Positions 18,231 through 26,595 of a DNA stretch of 64,000 nucleotides are shown piece after piece (the first letter of the stretch is position 1; every line of letters begins with the position of its first letter). The notes below the pieces were generated by a model, which had not been told where the DNA came from, ran no database searches, and saw nothing but the letters and a program-made list of their open reading frames with translations. Location: the NCBI GenBank assembly GCA_947629175.1, contig CANRCT010000005.1:1-64000 (forward strand), given 5' to 3'. The position numbers and the translations under genes are program-made. The DNA is from an uncultured Muribaculaceae bacterium. GTDB taxonomy: Bacteria; Bacteroidota; Bacteroidia; Bacteroidales; Muribaculaceae.

Positions 18231-18365
18231 ATTCAGGCCTTTAGGTGTTTGGTTAATATGAACTTAATAGATAGAATGATCTTATTTCTTGTGTGGAGGT
18301 TTTTAATGGAGACGATTATTAACTATGATTAACTAATATTAGTTCTCTAGTAGTGGTTAATTGTA

Positions 18366-18373
18366 TATTTTTG
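18366..18373 (+). promoter_or_regulatory. -7 element of the thioredoxin/NVEALA operon
   Basis: TATTTTTG matches TAnnTTTG. Transcription from here gives a leader of about 25 bases to the ATG at 18404 and excludes the longer in-frame start at 18353, which lies upstream of it. Confidence 0.55.
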
Positions 18374-18403
18374 CATAGAGATACAATTGCAAAAACGATA
18401 ATA

Positions 18404-19261
18404 ATGATAAAATATATTGTTCGTATCATTATAATTATGTGTTGTTCGCTTGTTTCTTGCAATGGAATAAGGGAACAACAAGAAACATTTGTATCATTAA
18501 TAGGTCAAGAAATTCATGTCCCTTCTAATTTGGATGTGAGAATTCAACAAGCGGTTTTAGATTACATTCCTCGAGGACGTGATTATACAATGATTGCATA
18601 TATTGATTCTTCAGGTTGCACGTCATGTCGCATGAAGTTGCCGATTTGGAATTCGGTAATCAATGAGTTGAAATCTTATGAAAATGTTGATGTAGACTTT
18701 ATAATGATATTGAATACCACTGAAAAAAGAGAAATAGATTATATGTTAAAGAGGGATAGTTTCCTTTATCCCGTAGTGTTGGATCCAGACGGATCGTTCA
18801 GAGATGAAAATCTATTGCCAAAGGATAATTCATTACACACATTCTTGCTTGATTGTGAAAATAAGATAGTCGCAGTAGGAAATCCTGCTTTTAATCCTAA
18901 AATCAGGGATGTCTATCGGAAAATTATCTCCTCTGGAGCAAAATCCATGGATGCTCGCCCCGGACTGTATTGTGAAGCATCTGTACCAATAGGTGTCGTC
19001 TGTGCGGAAGATACTATAGAGCAAATCGTCTCGCTTCAAAATAAAGGAGATCGGATAATGACCATCCGAGAGATTATTCCTTCAAGTAATAGCTTGAATG
19101 TTGTATGGAAAGACGATACGATAGCACCTTACGATGATCTAACCATGATTTTACAAATCACTTCTGATTCTCGCCAAGGTTCGTTCGTGAGTTATGCTGA
19201 CATTTTTTATAATGAGTGTGATATTCCAGATCGGATAGCGATAAATGGATACACTAAATAA
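18404..19261 (+). CDS. Thioredoxin-fold lipoprotein with DUF1573-like C-terminus
   Basis: Predicted exported thiol-redox protein, 285 aa from the chosen ATG. The signal peptide ends in LVSC with Cys19 as lipid anchor. Residues about 60-180 look like a thioredoxin domain: a strand TMIAYIDSS, then the redox motif Cys72-Thr-Ser-Cys75, then the later strand FLYPVVLDPDG. From about 190 the sequence resembles DUF1573 (VPIGVVCAEDTIEQIVSLQN, then IAPYDDLTMILQITSD and the ending IAINGY). The gene is very AT-rich compared with both neighbours. It is followed after 30 bases by an NVEALA peptide gene and then by a propeller lipoprotein. A role in disulfide handling of the peptide is inference. Confidence 0.78.
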   Translation: MIKYIVRIIIIMCCSLVSCNGIREQQETFVSLIGQEIHVPSNLDVRIQQAVLDYIPRGRDYTMIAYIDSSGCTSCRMKLPIWNSVINELKSYENVDVDFIMILNTTEKREIDYMLKRDSFLYPVVLDPDGSFRDENLLPKDNSLHTFLLDCENKIVAVGNPAFNPKIRDVYRKIISSGAKSMDARPGLYCEASVPIGVVCAEDTIEQIVSLQNKGDRIMTIREIIPSSNSLNVVWKDDTIAPYDDLTMILQITSDSRQGSFVSYADIFYNECDIPDRIAINGYTK

Positions 19262-19291
19262 ATCTATTCAATAAAAAAAAAATCAATCAAG

Positions 19292-19570
19292 ATGAAAAAG
19301 ACAATCATCTCGGCAGCGATAGCTGCCGTGGCAATCACGGGGTTGATAACCGTCAACAGACAGGCATCATCTGAAGCCCAGTTAAACGAAATTCAACTGG
19401 CGAATCTCGAGGCTCTTGCCGAAGAAGAGGAAACGACTGATCCATCAAAATGCTTCGGATGCGGAACCAGTGAGAAAGGGGCTTATTGCTGCACAGTGAA
19501 ATTTATTGGAGCCGGAGGCGTCGTACAGTATTTTACATTGTATAAACCGGCAACGCTGATAAAGCCATGA
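19292..19570 (+). CDS. NVEALA-family small exported Cys-rich peptide
   Basis: A 92-aa protein of the uncharacterised NVEALA family. It begins with a signal/anchor segment (residues 1-21), followed by LNEIQLA and the family motif as Asn38-Leu-Glu-Ala-Leu-Ala43. An acidic run comes next, then a Cys-rich tail with Cys54, Cys57, Cys66 and Cys67, and a short hydrophobic end. The layout (export segment, conserved motif, acidic linker, four-Cys core) resembles a precursor whose C-terminal part may be released, but no processing has been shown. It lies in the middle of a three-gene unit, and its stop overlaps the ATG of the next gene. Confidence 0.82.
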   Translation: MKKTIISAAIAAVAITGLITVNRQASSEAQLNEIQLANLEALAEEEETTDPSKCFGCGTSEKGAYCCTVKFIGAGGVVQYFTLYKPATLIKP

Positions 19571-20640
19571 AGAAATCATCCATCCTGCTTGTTGTCGGGA
19601 TGGGACTGCTCTGCGCATGTTGCAGCATGGAAAAACATGAGACATATGCCGGAAAAGTAGAACTGAAACCTCTTAAAGGCGAAAGATACCTCCCGGAAGA
19701 GGAGTTTACATATCCGCAAAGTCTGCTTTTTGCCGACGATTGTCTTGTTGTCGAAGATTCACGCGATGAGCGCGGAATGCTTGCAATAGTGAATCTCGAC
19801 GGTGCTGACAGTACTACACGGGCATGCCGTATGGGGATCGGTCCCGGTGAATTCATGAACATTCGTGAAGTCAGGTACTCTCCTACAGATTCCACACTGT
19901 CGATATATGACGGTGCGATGGGGAGAGTGCGCCTTTATCATTTTGACAAGGGCAACAGGTCGTTATTGCCTGAAAATATGATATCTGAGATCAGTACGTA
20001 TGATTTCAAGCCGGTGCCTCGCGATATTCTGTCGCTTTCCGGTGGTTTCGCTAGCGATGTGGTGTCGGGTGGAAAGATGTTTGTGCGCTACGACGCCGAT
20101 GGCAAGATGCAGGAGTGTTTCGGCGATTATCCCGGCGACAGGAGCGGAATGGCTGACTCTTTGGCGTTTGCCATGGGTCATCAGGTGATGATGGCGGCCA
20201 ACCCATTGGGTGACAGGATGGTGGTGGCCGGAAGAATGAGCGACTGGCTCGCATTCTATCATATGACGCCCGACGGAATGAAGCTCGAAAAGGAATATTT
20301 CAGCTTTGAGACGGTGCCGGAAGTCAGCACGACAGTCAACGGTAATACGGAGCTGGTGTCGTGCGAAGACAAGCCTGACACCCGCACATGCTTTACCTCT
20401 CTGGCCGCGACCGACAGTCATGTCTACTGTTTCTATCACGGATCTACGGCGCAGGAGCGTGCCGACCGGACTGCCGCTCAAGTATCGATAATGAAATTTA
20501 CCTGGACGGGCGATTTTGTCGAAGCCTACACGGTCGGCGACTGGGTAGTGTCAATCGCGGTCAGCCCTGATGAAAAGTATATGATTGCGATAGTGGTCGA
20601 AGATAACGACGAACTGTCACTGATGCGTTATGAGCTGTAA
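19567..20640 (+). CDS. TolB-like six-bladed propeller lipoprotein (BF3164-like)
   Basis: Predicted lipoprotein of 357 aa with a signal peptide ending in a Cys-rich stretch (LLCACCS, residues 14-20), one Cys of which is the likely lipid anchor. The mature part has the repeating beta-strand pattern of a six-bladed TolB-like propeller (QSLLFADDCLVVEDS, GPGEFMNIREVRYSP, ISIAVSPDEKYMIAI-type blades). This family recurs beside NVEALA genes in Bacteroidales. The ATG overlaps the NVEALA stop by four bases (ATGA), so translation is probably coupled. Ligand or partner unknown; the neighbouring peptide is the obvious candidate. Confidence 0.82.
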   Translation: MKKSSILLVVGMGLLCACCSMEKHETYAGKVELKPLKGERYLPEEEFTYPQSLLFADDCLVVEDSRDERGMLAIVNLDGADSTTRACRMGIGPGEFMNIREVRYSPTDSTLSIYDGAMGRVRLYHFDKGNRSLLPENMISEISTYDFKPVPRDILSLSGGFASDVVSGGKMFVRYDADGKMQECFGDYPGDRSGMADSLAFAMGHQVMMAANPLGDRMVVAGRMSDWLAFYHMTPDGMKLEKEYFSFETVPEVSTTVNGNTELVSCEDKPDTRTCFTSLAATDSHVYCFYHGSTAQERADRTAAQVSIMKFTWTGDFVEAYTVGDWVVSIAVSPDEKYMIAIVVEDNDELSLMRYEL

Positions 20641-20667
20641 CAATCCGGGATGATATACTATAGATTT

Positions 20668-20697
20668 GCCCTTCGGATGCAATGGCTTCCGGAGGGC
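20668..20697 (+). terminator. Hairpin ending the NVEALA operon
   Basis: GCCCTTCGGA (20668-20677) pairs with TCCGGAGGGC (20688-20697), one G-T pair allowed. No strong T run follows, so termination may be partial. Confidence 0.5.
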
Positions 20698-20745
20698 ATT
20701 CAGTTAAAAAAAACAAACATATACGACGGGGCGCGGTATTTTGAG

Positions 20746-20753
20746 TAATTTTG
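20746..20753 (+). promoter_or_regulatory. -7 element of the LolD-like ATPase gene
   Basis: TAATTTTG ends only eight bases before the ATG at 20762, which predicts an almost leaderless mRNA. It also rules out the in-frame TTG at 20741 as the start. Confidence 0.6.
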
Positions 20754-20761
20754 CGGGAGTC

Positions 20762-21427
20762 ATGATAGAGGTGCAGGGCATAAGGAAGAGCTTCGACGGT
20801 CTGCAGGTGCTCAAGGGCATTGACCTGAGGGTGGATGCGGGCGAGATCGTGTCGATAGTCGGTCCGAGCGGGGCCGGCAAGACGACTCTGCTCCAGATCA
20901 TGGGTACGCTCGACCGTCCGGACAGCGGGCGCGTCAGTTTCGACGGCGAGGAGCCGCTCCTGATGAACGACTCGCAGCTGGCGCGGTTCCGCAACCGCAA
21001 TGTGGGCTTCGTGTTTCAGTTTCATCAGCTGCTGCCGGAGTTCACTCTTCTCGAAAACGTGGCCATGCCCGCGCTGATAGGGGGCCGGCGGCGCCCGGAG
21101 GCTTTCGCCGCCGCACGCCGGCTGATAGACTATCTCGGCCTGACGCCGCGGAGCGACCATCGTCCGGCGGAGCTCTCGGGCGGAGAGCGGCAGCGGGCGG
21201 CCGTGGCCCGTGCTTTGGTCAACGACCCGAAGGCCGTGCTGGCCGACGAGCCGTCGGGGAGCCTCGACTCGCGCAACCGCGCGGAGCTCCACCGCCTCTT
21301 CTTCGACCTGAGCCGCGACTTCGGCCAGACGTTCGTGATCGTCACCCACGACGAGCATCTGGCCGCCGACACCGACCGGCGCGTCATGATGGCCGACGGA
21401 ATGATAACATCTATAGAAACCAAATAA
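20762..21427 (+). CDS. ABC transporter ATPase, LolD/MacB type
   Basis: ATP-binding subunit of an ABC system, 221 aa. Walker A is GPSGAGKTT at residues 34-42, the Q-loop sits in [21 protein letters not shown], the signature is [15 protein letters not shown], Walker B is [13 protein letters not shown], and the switch His is in IVTHDEHLA. Sequence and length match the LolD group that powers lipoprotein release from the inner membrane, but MacB-type ATPases are very similar. No membrane subunit is adjacent, which is common for lolD in Bacteroidota. The -7 element directly upstream supports the ATG at 20762. Confidence 0.85.
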   Translation: MIEVQGIRKSFDGLQVLKGIDLRVDAGEIVSIVGPSGAGKTTLLQIMGTLDRPDSGRVSFDGEEPLLMNDSQLARFRNRNVGFVFQFHQLLPEFTLLENVAMPALIGGRRRPEAFAAARRLIDYLGLTPRSDHRPAELSGGERQRAAVARALVNDPKAVLADEPSGSLDSRNRAELHRLFFDLSRDFGQTFVIVTHDEHLAADTDRRVMMADGMITSIETK

Positions 21428-21448
21428 ACACAGACAAACCAAAAGACT

Positions 21449-22165
21449 ATGAAACTAACAAAGCTCATGGCGATCGTCGCCATCCTGACGGCAACGCTCG
21501 GCTTCACCGCCTGCAACGACAACGGCGGAGACAGCAACATGCTGTATTTCTCCAACGTGGTTACATACGAGGGAAATTCAGGGGGCTACGTCAACTTCTC
21601 GTTTCAGGAGATGAACGACGCGCAGCCCATCATCATCCGCGCACAGGGCCAGATGCCCGCCGACGTCACTATCGGCCGACGCGTGTTCATCTCGTTCTCT
21701 TCAACCTCCACGAATCTTACCGACGGCATGGTGGTGTCGCTCACCCAGTGTGTGTCGATCCCCAATGTGAAGGCTTCGATCAACGAACCGGTTCCCTCCG
21801 ACTGGAAGGATATCAGCTCGATATACCTGCAGACGATATTCCGCAGCGGCAACTGGATCAATCTGGCTGCGCTTGTGCCCAACAATCCCGACAAGACCGT
21901 CACTCCGAAGCTGATGTTCGATCCGGCCACCATCGACGCCGAGTATCCTGAGGCCTATATGATATTCGAGGGGCTCAAGCCGGAGATGGGAGCTGTCAAC
22001 AACGCTACGTATATAGCCACTTATGACATAGCCGATGTGTGGGGGCTTCCCGGCTGCCGCGGCATCAAGATCCATGTCAACAACACCAACAACAGCGTCA
22101 ACGGCGGATCGTCGCAGAGCTGCGAGGTGAGCGAGGGCGGCGAACTTATCACCATCAAGAAATGA
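21449..22165 (+). CDS. NigD-like lipoprotein
   Basis: Exported lipoprotein of 238 aa with a signal peptide ending in FTAC, Cys22 being the predicted anchor. The body resembles the NigD-like family of Bacteroidales: an N-terminal small beta-barrel followed by a C-terminal beta-sandwich (NWINLAALVP, PEAYMIFEGLKPEMG). Function of the family is unknown; the name comes from nig gene clusters linked to bacteriocin-like activity. It starts 21 bases after the LolD-like ATPase. Its stop codon overlaps the next start by four bases (ATGA), so the three genes probably share one transcript. Confidence 0.72.
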   Translation: MKLTKLMAIVAILTATLGFTACNDNGGDSNMLYFSNVVTYEGNSGGYVNFSFQEMNDAQPIIIRAQGQMPADVTIGRRVFISFSSTSTNLTDGMVVSLTQCVSIPNVKASINEPVPSDWKDISSIYLQTIFRSGNWINLAALVPNNPDKTVTPKLMFDPATIDAEYPEAYMIFEGLKPEMGAVNNATYIATYDIADVWGLPGCRGIKIHVNNTNNSVNGGSSQSCEVSEGGELITIKK

Positions 22166-22521
22166 ACCGCGACCCTAAAAACCCGTCGGGCCCGCAGGAA
22201 CTGAAGATAGATTTTCCGCCAGAGACTGCCGACGGCCGCTATGCCAACCTGGCTATAGTGAGCCATGCGCCGACGGAGTTTTTCATCGATTTCATCGCGG
22301 TGACGCCCAATATGCCCCAGGCGCGTGTGCAGAGCCGTATCGTCATGGCTCCGGAGCATGCCAAGGGACTCCTCTTCGCGCTGAGCGACGCCGTGCGCAA
22401 GTATGAGGATGCCTTCGGCGAGATACGCCCCAAGGTGCCCAAAGGCAAGAACGGGGGAGGCGGCGCCCCTTCCGACGGGGGCGGCATCCCCAATCCATTC
22501 ATACAGGGAGGCATGGCCTGA
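22162..22521 (+). CDS. DUF3467 family protein
   Basis: Small soluble protein of 119 aa matching the DUF3467 pattern: GRYANLAIVSHAPTEFFIDF, then MPQARVQSRIVMAPEHAKGLL and a final helix. The C-terminal 25 residues are Gly- and Pro-rich. I placed the start at the ATG overlapping the NigD-like stop, because the longer frame upstream lies entirely inside that gene. Function unknown. A short perfect hairpin spans its stop codon. Confidence 0.8.
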   Translation: MNRDPKNPSGPQELKIDFPPETADGRYANLAIVSHAPTEFFIDFIAVTPNMPQARVQSRIVMAPEHAKGLLFALSDAVRKYEDAFGEIRPKVPKGKNGGGGAPSDGGGIPNPFIQGGMA

Positions 22522-22545
22522 GGCCATGTCCCCCTCTCTCTTTTT
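22512..22545 (+). terminator. Hairpin and pyrimidine tract after the DUF3467 gene
   Basis: CATGGCC (22512-22518) pairs with GGCCATG (22522-22528); the loop is the TGA stop codon itself. A C/T tract ending in five T follows. It probably separates this unit from cysS. Confidence 0.55.
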
Positions 22546-22569
22546 ACGTACCATTCACCAGTCATCCAT

Positions 22570-24057
22570 ATGAAGCAAAACAATCTGGCCCTCTATAACT
22601 CTCTGACACGCACGAAGCAGCTTTTCGTGCCGGTGCATCCGGGAAGAGTGGGCATGTATGTCTGCGGGCCGACGGTCTACGGCGACGGACATCTGGGACA
22701 CGCACGTCCGGCAATAACATTCGACGTGCTCTACCGTTATCTGACCCATCTTGGCTACAAGGTGCGCTACGTGCGCAATATCACCGACGTGGGCCATCTG
22801 GAGCACGACGCCGATTCGGGCGAGGACAAGATAGCCAAGAAGGCGCGGCTGGAGCAGCTTGAGCCTATGGAGGTGGTGCAGCATTATCTCAACCGCTACC
22901 ACGACGCCATGGCACGGCTCAATGTGCTTCCTCCCTCGATCGAGCCCCATGCCTCGGGCCATATCATAGAGCAGATCGACTATATAAAGAAGATACTCGA
23001 CAGCGGCTATGCCTACGAGAGCCAGGGATCGGTGTATTTCGACGTGCCCAAATACAACCGCGACCATGCCTACGGCAAGCTCTCTGGCCGAAATGTCGAC
23101 GAGCTGCTCGCCACGACCCGCGAGCTCGACGGTCAGGACGAGAAGCGCAATCCGGCTGATTTCGCCCTGTGGAAGAAAGCCGCTCCGGAGCATATCATGC
23201 GCTGGCCGTCGCCGTGGAGCGACGGTTTCCCGGGCTGGCATCTGGAGTGCTCCGTGATGAGCGAGAAGTATCTGGGCGAGCCGTTCGACATACACGGAGG
23301 CGGCATGGATCTGAAATTTCCCCACCACGAGTGCGAGATAGCCCAGTCGGTGGCCCATAACGGCCACGACGCGGTGCGCTACTGGATGCACAACAATATG
23401 ATCACCATCAACGGCCAGAAGATGGGCAAGTCGCTGGGCAACTTCATAACGCTCGACGAATTCTTCACAGGCTCACATCCGCTGCTGACGCAGGCCTACT
23501 CGCCGATGACCATACGCTTCTTCATCCTGCAGGCCCATTACCGCGGCACTGTCGACTTCAGCAACGAGGCTCTCCAGGCCTCAGAGAAAGCGCTCCAGCG
23601 CATGCTTGAGGGTCGCCGTCGCCTGCAGCAGCTGAAACCGTCGGAGGAGTCGACTGTCGACGTGGCGGAAATCGAACGCCGATGCTATGAGGCTCTCGAC
23701 GACGACCTCAACACCCCGATGGTGATAGCCGCTCTCTTCGATGCATGCGGGGTGGTCAACCGTGTGAATGACGGCCACGACAAGGCCACGCAGGCCGATA
23801 TCGACGCTCTGACGGCGCTGTTCAACACATTCCTCGGCGATATACTCGGTGTGACCGATGAGCTGTCGGCTTCCGGACAGGGCGCTCAGGCTTCGCTCAA
23901 GCCGTTTGAGGATGCCGTGGAGCTTCTTCTGCAGATCAGGGCCGAGGCCAAGGCTAAGAAGGACTGGGCTACGAGCGACCTTATTCGCGATCGGCTGAAG
24001 GAGATCGGATTCAATGTGAAGGACACCCGCGACGGGTGGGAATGGAGTCTTGCCTGA
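22570..24057 (+). CDS. cysS: Cysteinyl-tRNA synthetase
   Basis: Charges tRNA-Cys with cysteine; 495 aa class I synthetase. The zinc/HIGH region is at Cys32 to His44 ([13 protein letters not shown]), and the second catalytic loop is KMGKS at residues 284-288 followed by LGNFITL. The zinc-site motif HLECSVM and [18 protein letters not shown] are also in place. The C-terminal helical domain contains the usual [19 protein letters not shown] ending. Length is within the normal range, so the gene is intact. The next gene starts 68 bases downstream with no clear terminator between. Confidence 0.97.
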   Translation: MKQNNLALYNSLTRTKQLFVPVHPGRVGMYVCGPTVYGDGHLGHARPAITFDVLYRYLTHLGYKVRYVRNITDVGHLEHDADSGEDKIAKKARLEQLEPMEVVQHYLNRYHDAMARLNVLPPSIEPHASGHIIEQIDYIKKILDSGYAYESQGSVYFDVPKYNRDHAYGKLSGRNVDELLATTRELDGQDEKRNPADFALWKKAAPEHIMRWPSPWSDGFPGWHLECSVMSEKYLGEPFDIHGGGMDLKFPHHECEIAQSVAHNGHDAVRYWMHNNMITINGQKMGKSLGNFITLDEFFTGSHPLLTQAYSPMTIRFFILQAHYRGTVDFSNEALQASEKALQRMLEGRRRLQQLKPSEESTVDVAEIERRCYEALDDDLNTPMVIAALFDACGVVNRVNDGHDKATQADIDALTALFNTFLGDILGVTDELSASGQGAQASLKPFEDAVELLLQIRAEAKAKKDWATSDLIRDRLKEIGFNVKDTRDGWEWSLA

Positions 24058-24125
24058 ACCGACGTGACGGCGAACAATGCCCGCTCTGCGGACGTTAGTC
24101 AGTAAAACGTTTCAATAGAGGATTC

Positions 24126-25286
24126 ATGGATGCAATAAGTGAAGCTATAAGATATGTTGGGGTGGATGATACAGGCCGACCGACGTTCGAGAACCAGTAT
24201 CCGCTCCCGGCAGGAATGTCATACGACAGCTACGTCGTGGCCGGCACGCGGCGCACGGCCATACTCGACACTGTCGAGGCCGACCGTGGCGACGAATGGA
24301 TGGCCAACCTGGAGGCATCTCTGGAGGGGAGACAGCCCGACTATCTTGTGACGCTGCATATGGAACCCGACCACTCGGCCAACATAGTCAGAGCGCTTGT
24401 GAAATGGCCCGGCCTTAAAGTCGTGGCCGGGCGCCAGGCGCTCCAGATGCTGCCGCAGTTTTTTCCCGGAGTGGATTTCGACGGGCGGACGTATGAGGTG
24501 AAGGAGGGCGACACACTCGACCTCGGCGACCATACGCTCAGGTTTTTTGCCGCTCCGATGGTGCACTGGCCCGAGGTGATGGTAGTGTTTGACGAAGAGG
24601 ATCATGTGCTTTTCTCGGCCGATGCATTCGGCAAGTTCGGCGCTGTGGGTCTCGGCGGCGGCTGGGATGACGAAGCACGGCGCTACTATGCCAATATCGT
24701 AGGAAAGTACGGCAATCAGGTGCAGTCGCTCCTGCGCAAGCTCTCAAAGCTTTCGGTCGATATCATCGCCCCGCTCCACGGCCCGGTGCTGAAATCGGAT
24801 ATAGGGCATTATCTTGGACTATACGACAAATGGAGCCGCTATGAGCCCGAATGTCGTGGCGTGGTAGTGGCCTACGCATCGGTTTACGGGGGTACGGCTG
24901 ATGCCGCGCTGGCTCTCGCAGGCATGCTGCGTGCTTCAGGCAATGAGGTGGTGGCGGTGGATCTGACCGCCACGGATGTGTCGGAGGCAGTCAGTCTGGC
25001 GTTCAAATATGATTCGATGGTGCTCTGTTCGGTGACTTATGATGCCGGGCTTTTCCCCGCCATGCACCGTTTTCTCCACCATCTGCAGACGAAGGGACTG
25101 CGGCGCCGCCGCGTAGGACTTGTGGAGAACGGCACCTGGGCTCCCGTGGCCGCTCGTAAGATGGCCGAAATGCTCGGCGAGATGACCGACATGACTGTCG
25201 TGGGCGATCCGGTGACGATACGCAGCCGTCTCTCCGACAATTCACTGCGTGCGCTCCGCGATCTCGCCACACTCTTCGACAGCTGA
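24126..25286 (+). CDS. Flavodiiron protein (FprA family A-type flavoprotein)
   Basis: Cytosolic O2 and/or NO reductase, 386 aa. The metallo-beta-lactamase-like domain carries all expected diiron ligands: His78, Glu80, Asp82, His83, His147, Asp166 and His218. From about residue 243 a flavodoxin domain binds FMN (VVVAYASVYGGTADAA, then VGLVENGTWAPVAARKM). There is no extra rubredoxin domain, so electrons must come from a separate partner. It faces reverse rubrerythrin across a shared hairpin, making a compact oxygen and peroxide defence locus typical of strict anaerobes. Confidence 0.92.
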   Translation: MDAISEAIRYVGVDDTGRPTFENQYPLPAGMSYDSYVVAGTRRTAILDTVEADRGDEWMANLEASLEGRQPDYLVTLHMEPDHSANIVRALVKWPGLKVVAGRQALQMLPQFFPGVDFDGRTYEVKEGDTLDLGDHTLRFFAAPMVHWPEVMVVFDEEDHVLFSADAFGKFGAVGLGGGWDDEARRYYANIVGKYGNQVQSLLRKLSKLSVDIIAPLHGPVLKSDIGHYLGLYDKWSRYEPECRGVVVAYASVYGGTADAALALAGMLRASGNEVVAVDLTATDVSEAVSLAFKYDSMVLCSVTYDAGLFPAMHRFLHHLQTKGLRRRRVGLVENGTWAPVAARKMAEMLGEMTDMTVVGDPVTIRSRLSDNSLRALRDLATLFDS

Positions 25287-25324
25287 AGATCAGGCTGATT
25301 TGACAAATAAGTTAATAACAGTCA

Positions 25325-25353
25325 GGGGCGCTGCGGATTGTCCGCGGCGCCCC
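25325..25353. terminator. Shared hairpin between convergent genes
   Basis: GGGGCGCTGCGGA pairs with TCCGCGGCGCCCC around a three-base loop, one G-T pair. It sits between the flavodiiron gene (rightward) and rubrerythrin (leftward) and probably ends both transcripts. T tracts are poor on both sides. Confidence 0.65.
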
Positions 25354-25377
25354 TGCTGTAGGGAAGAGTCAGATGGA

Positions 25378-25929
25378 TTACTTCTTGAAGAAGCGGTTGT
25401 AGAGACCCTGGAAGCCCTGTCCGTGACGGGCCTCGTCCTTTGCCATCTCATGGACGGTGTCGTGGATGGCGTCGAGGTTGAGCTGTTTTGCACGAGCGGC
25501 GATACGCATCTTGTCCTCGTTGGCGCCGGCTTCGGCAGCCATACGCTTCTCAAGGTTGGTCTTGGTGTCCCAAACCACATCGCCAAGGAGCTCGGCGAAT
25601 TTGGCAGCGTGCTCTGCTTCCTCGAAAGCGTAGCGCTTGAAAGCCTCGGCGATTTCAGGATAGCCCTCGCGGTCGGCTTGGCGCGACATGGCGAGATACA
25701 TGCCCACTTCCGAACATTCGCCGTTGAAGTGTGCGTTGAGGTCAGCTATCATCTGGTCATCAGTACCCTTGGCTACGCCGATCTGATGCTCGGTGACAAA
25801 TTTGAGAGCCTCGTCGGGGGTCAGTTCCTTGAACTTGCTCTTGGGGGCTCCGCAGAGGGGGCACTTTTCGGGTGCTTCATCGCCTTCGTGAACATAACCG
25901 CAGACGGTGCAGATAAATTTCTTTTTCAT
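25378..25929 (-). CDS. rbr: Reverse rubrerythrin
   Basis: Peroxide-scavenging non-haem iron protein, 183 aa. The rubredoxin domain is at the N-terminus (Cys7, Cys10, Cys23, Cys26), and the four-helix ferritin-like diiron domain follows, with glutamate ligands in [21 protein letters not shown] and DEARHGQGF. This order is the reverse of classical rubrerythrin. I used the ATG at 25929, because the longer frame to 25974 runs through the -7 element at 25962-25969. It is paired convergently with the flavodiiron gene. Confidence 0.93.
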   Translation of the reverse strand: MKKKFICTVCGYVHEGDEAPEKCPLCGAPKSKFKELTPDEALKFVTEHQIGVAKGTDDQMIADLNAHFNGECSEVGMYLAMSRQADREGYPEIAEAFKRYAFEEAEHAAKFAELLGDVVWDTKTNLEKRMAAEAGANEDKMRIAARAKQLNLDAIHDTVHEMAKDEARHGQGFQGLYNRFFKK

Positions 25930-25961
25930 TTCTTTACTCTGATATTTTGGTTTGTTTCTCG

Positions 25962-25969
25962 CAAAGATA
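25962..25969 (-). promoter_or_regulatory. -7 element of the rubrerythrin gene
   Basis: On the minus strand this reads TATCTTTG, an exact TAnnTTTG. It lies about 33 bases before the start chosen at 25929; no clear -33 element. Confidence 0.6.
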
Positions 25970-26062
25970 ATCATAAATCACCCGCTATTGTTCTCCTGTC
26001 GTCCTATTTTATGTTTTTTTTGCGATTGTCATCTTTCGGCAGGTCTTTTTGAGAAAAAGCAC

Positions 26063-26070
26063 TAACTTTG
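26063..26070 (+). promoter_or_regulatory. -7 element of the rhodanese gene
   Basis: TAACTTTG, an exact TAnnTTTG match, divergent from the rubrerythrin promoter about 95 bases away. The -33 element is not clear. Confidence 0.55.
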
Positions 26071-26155
26071 CCTTATCGGAAAAAGGAGCGTTGCTCCGGT
26101 CTGTCACGAAATAATCTTAAATATGAAGACAAGATCCATTATAAATACAATACCT

Positions 26156-26551
26156 ATGATAAGAAAGCTTATTTTCGCAGCTGTTGTCACCGCGGGCACA
26201 TGCTCTTCATGCGCTGCCGGCTCGGTCGATGACATACCGTCGCTTCCTCCGGCAGAGTTCGCGAAACAGGCTGTCGCCGACACGTCGGCGGTGATTATAG
26301 ATGTCAGGACTCCGGAGGAGTTTGCTTCCGGACATCTTAAGGATGCCCGGCTGATTGACTACAAGGATACGGCGACGTTTGAAGAGGATATCGCCCGCCT
26401 GCCGAAGGATAAGACGTACTATGTGTACTGCAGGAGCGGCCGCCGGAGCATGATGGCGGCGGAGCGGATGAAGCGACTCGGACTGAAGACCATCGATATG
26501 TCGGGCGGCATTATCGCATGGGAAAAGGATGATCTTCCTGTGGTAAGATAA
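26156..26551 (+). CDS. Exported rhodanese-like protein
   Basis: Single rhodanese domain of 131 aa behind a signal peptide with a Cys at position 16 or 19 that could be lipidated. The conserved DVRTPEEFASGHLKDA motif and the active-site loop Cys92-Arg-Ser-Gly-Arg-Arg-Ser are intact, so sulfur transfer or thiol chemistry in the envelope is plausible. I preferred the ATG at 26156 over an in-frame ATG 11 codons earlier, because it starts right at the signal peptide. The histidine kinase gene follows 44 bases downstream. Confidence 0.85.
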   Translation: MIRKLIFAAVVTAGTCSSCAAGSVDDIPSLPPAEFAKQAVADTSAVIIDVRTPEEFASGHLKDARLIDYKDTATFEEDIARLPKDKTYYVYCRSGRRSMMAAERMKRLGLKTIDMSGGIIAWEKDDLPVVR

Positions 26552-26595
26552 GCCCGGAGCGCATAATATTCCGGCGATTCCGGCGTTAGAGGGGT

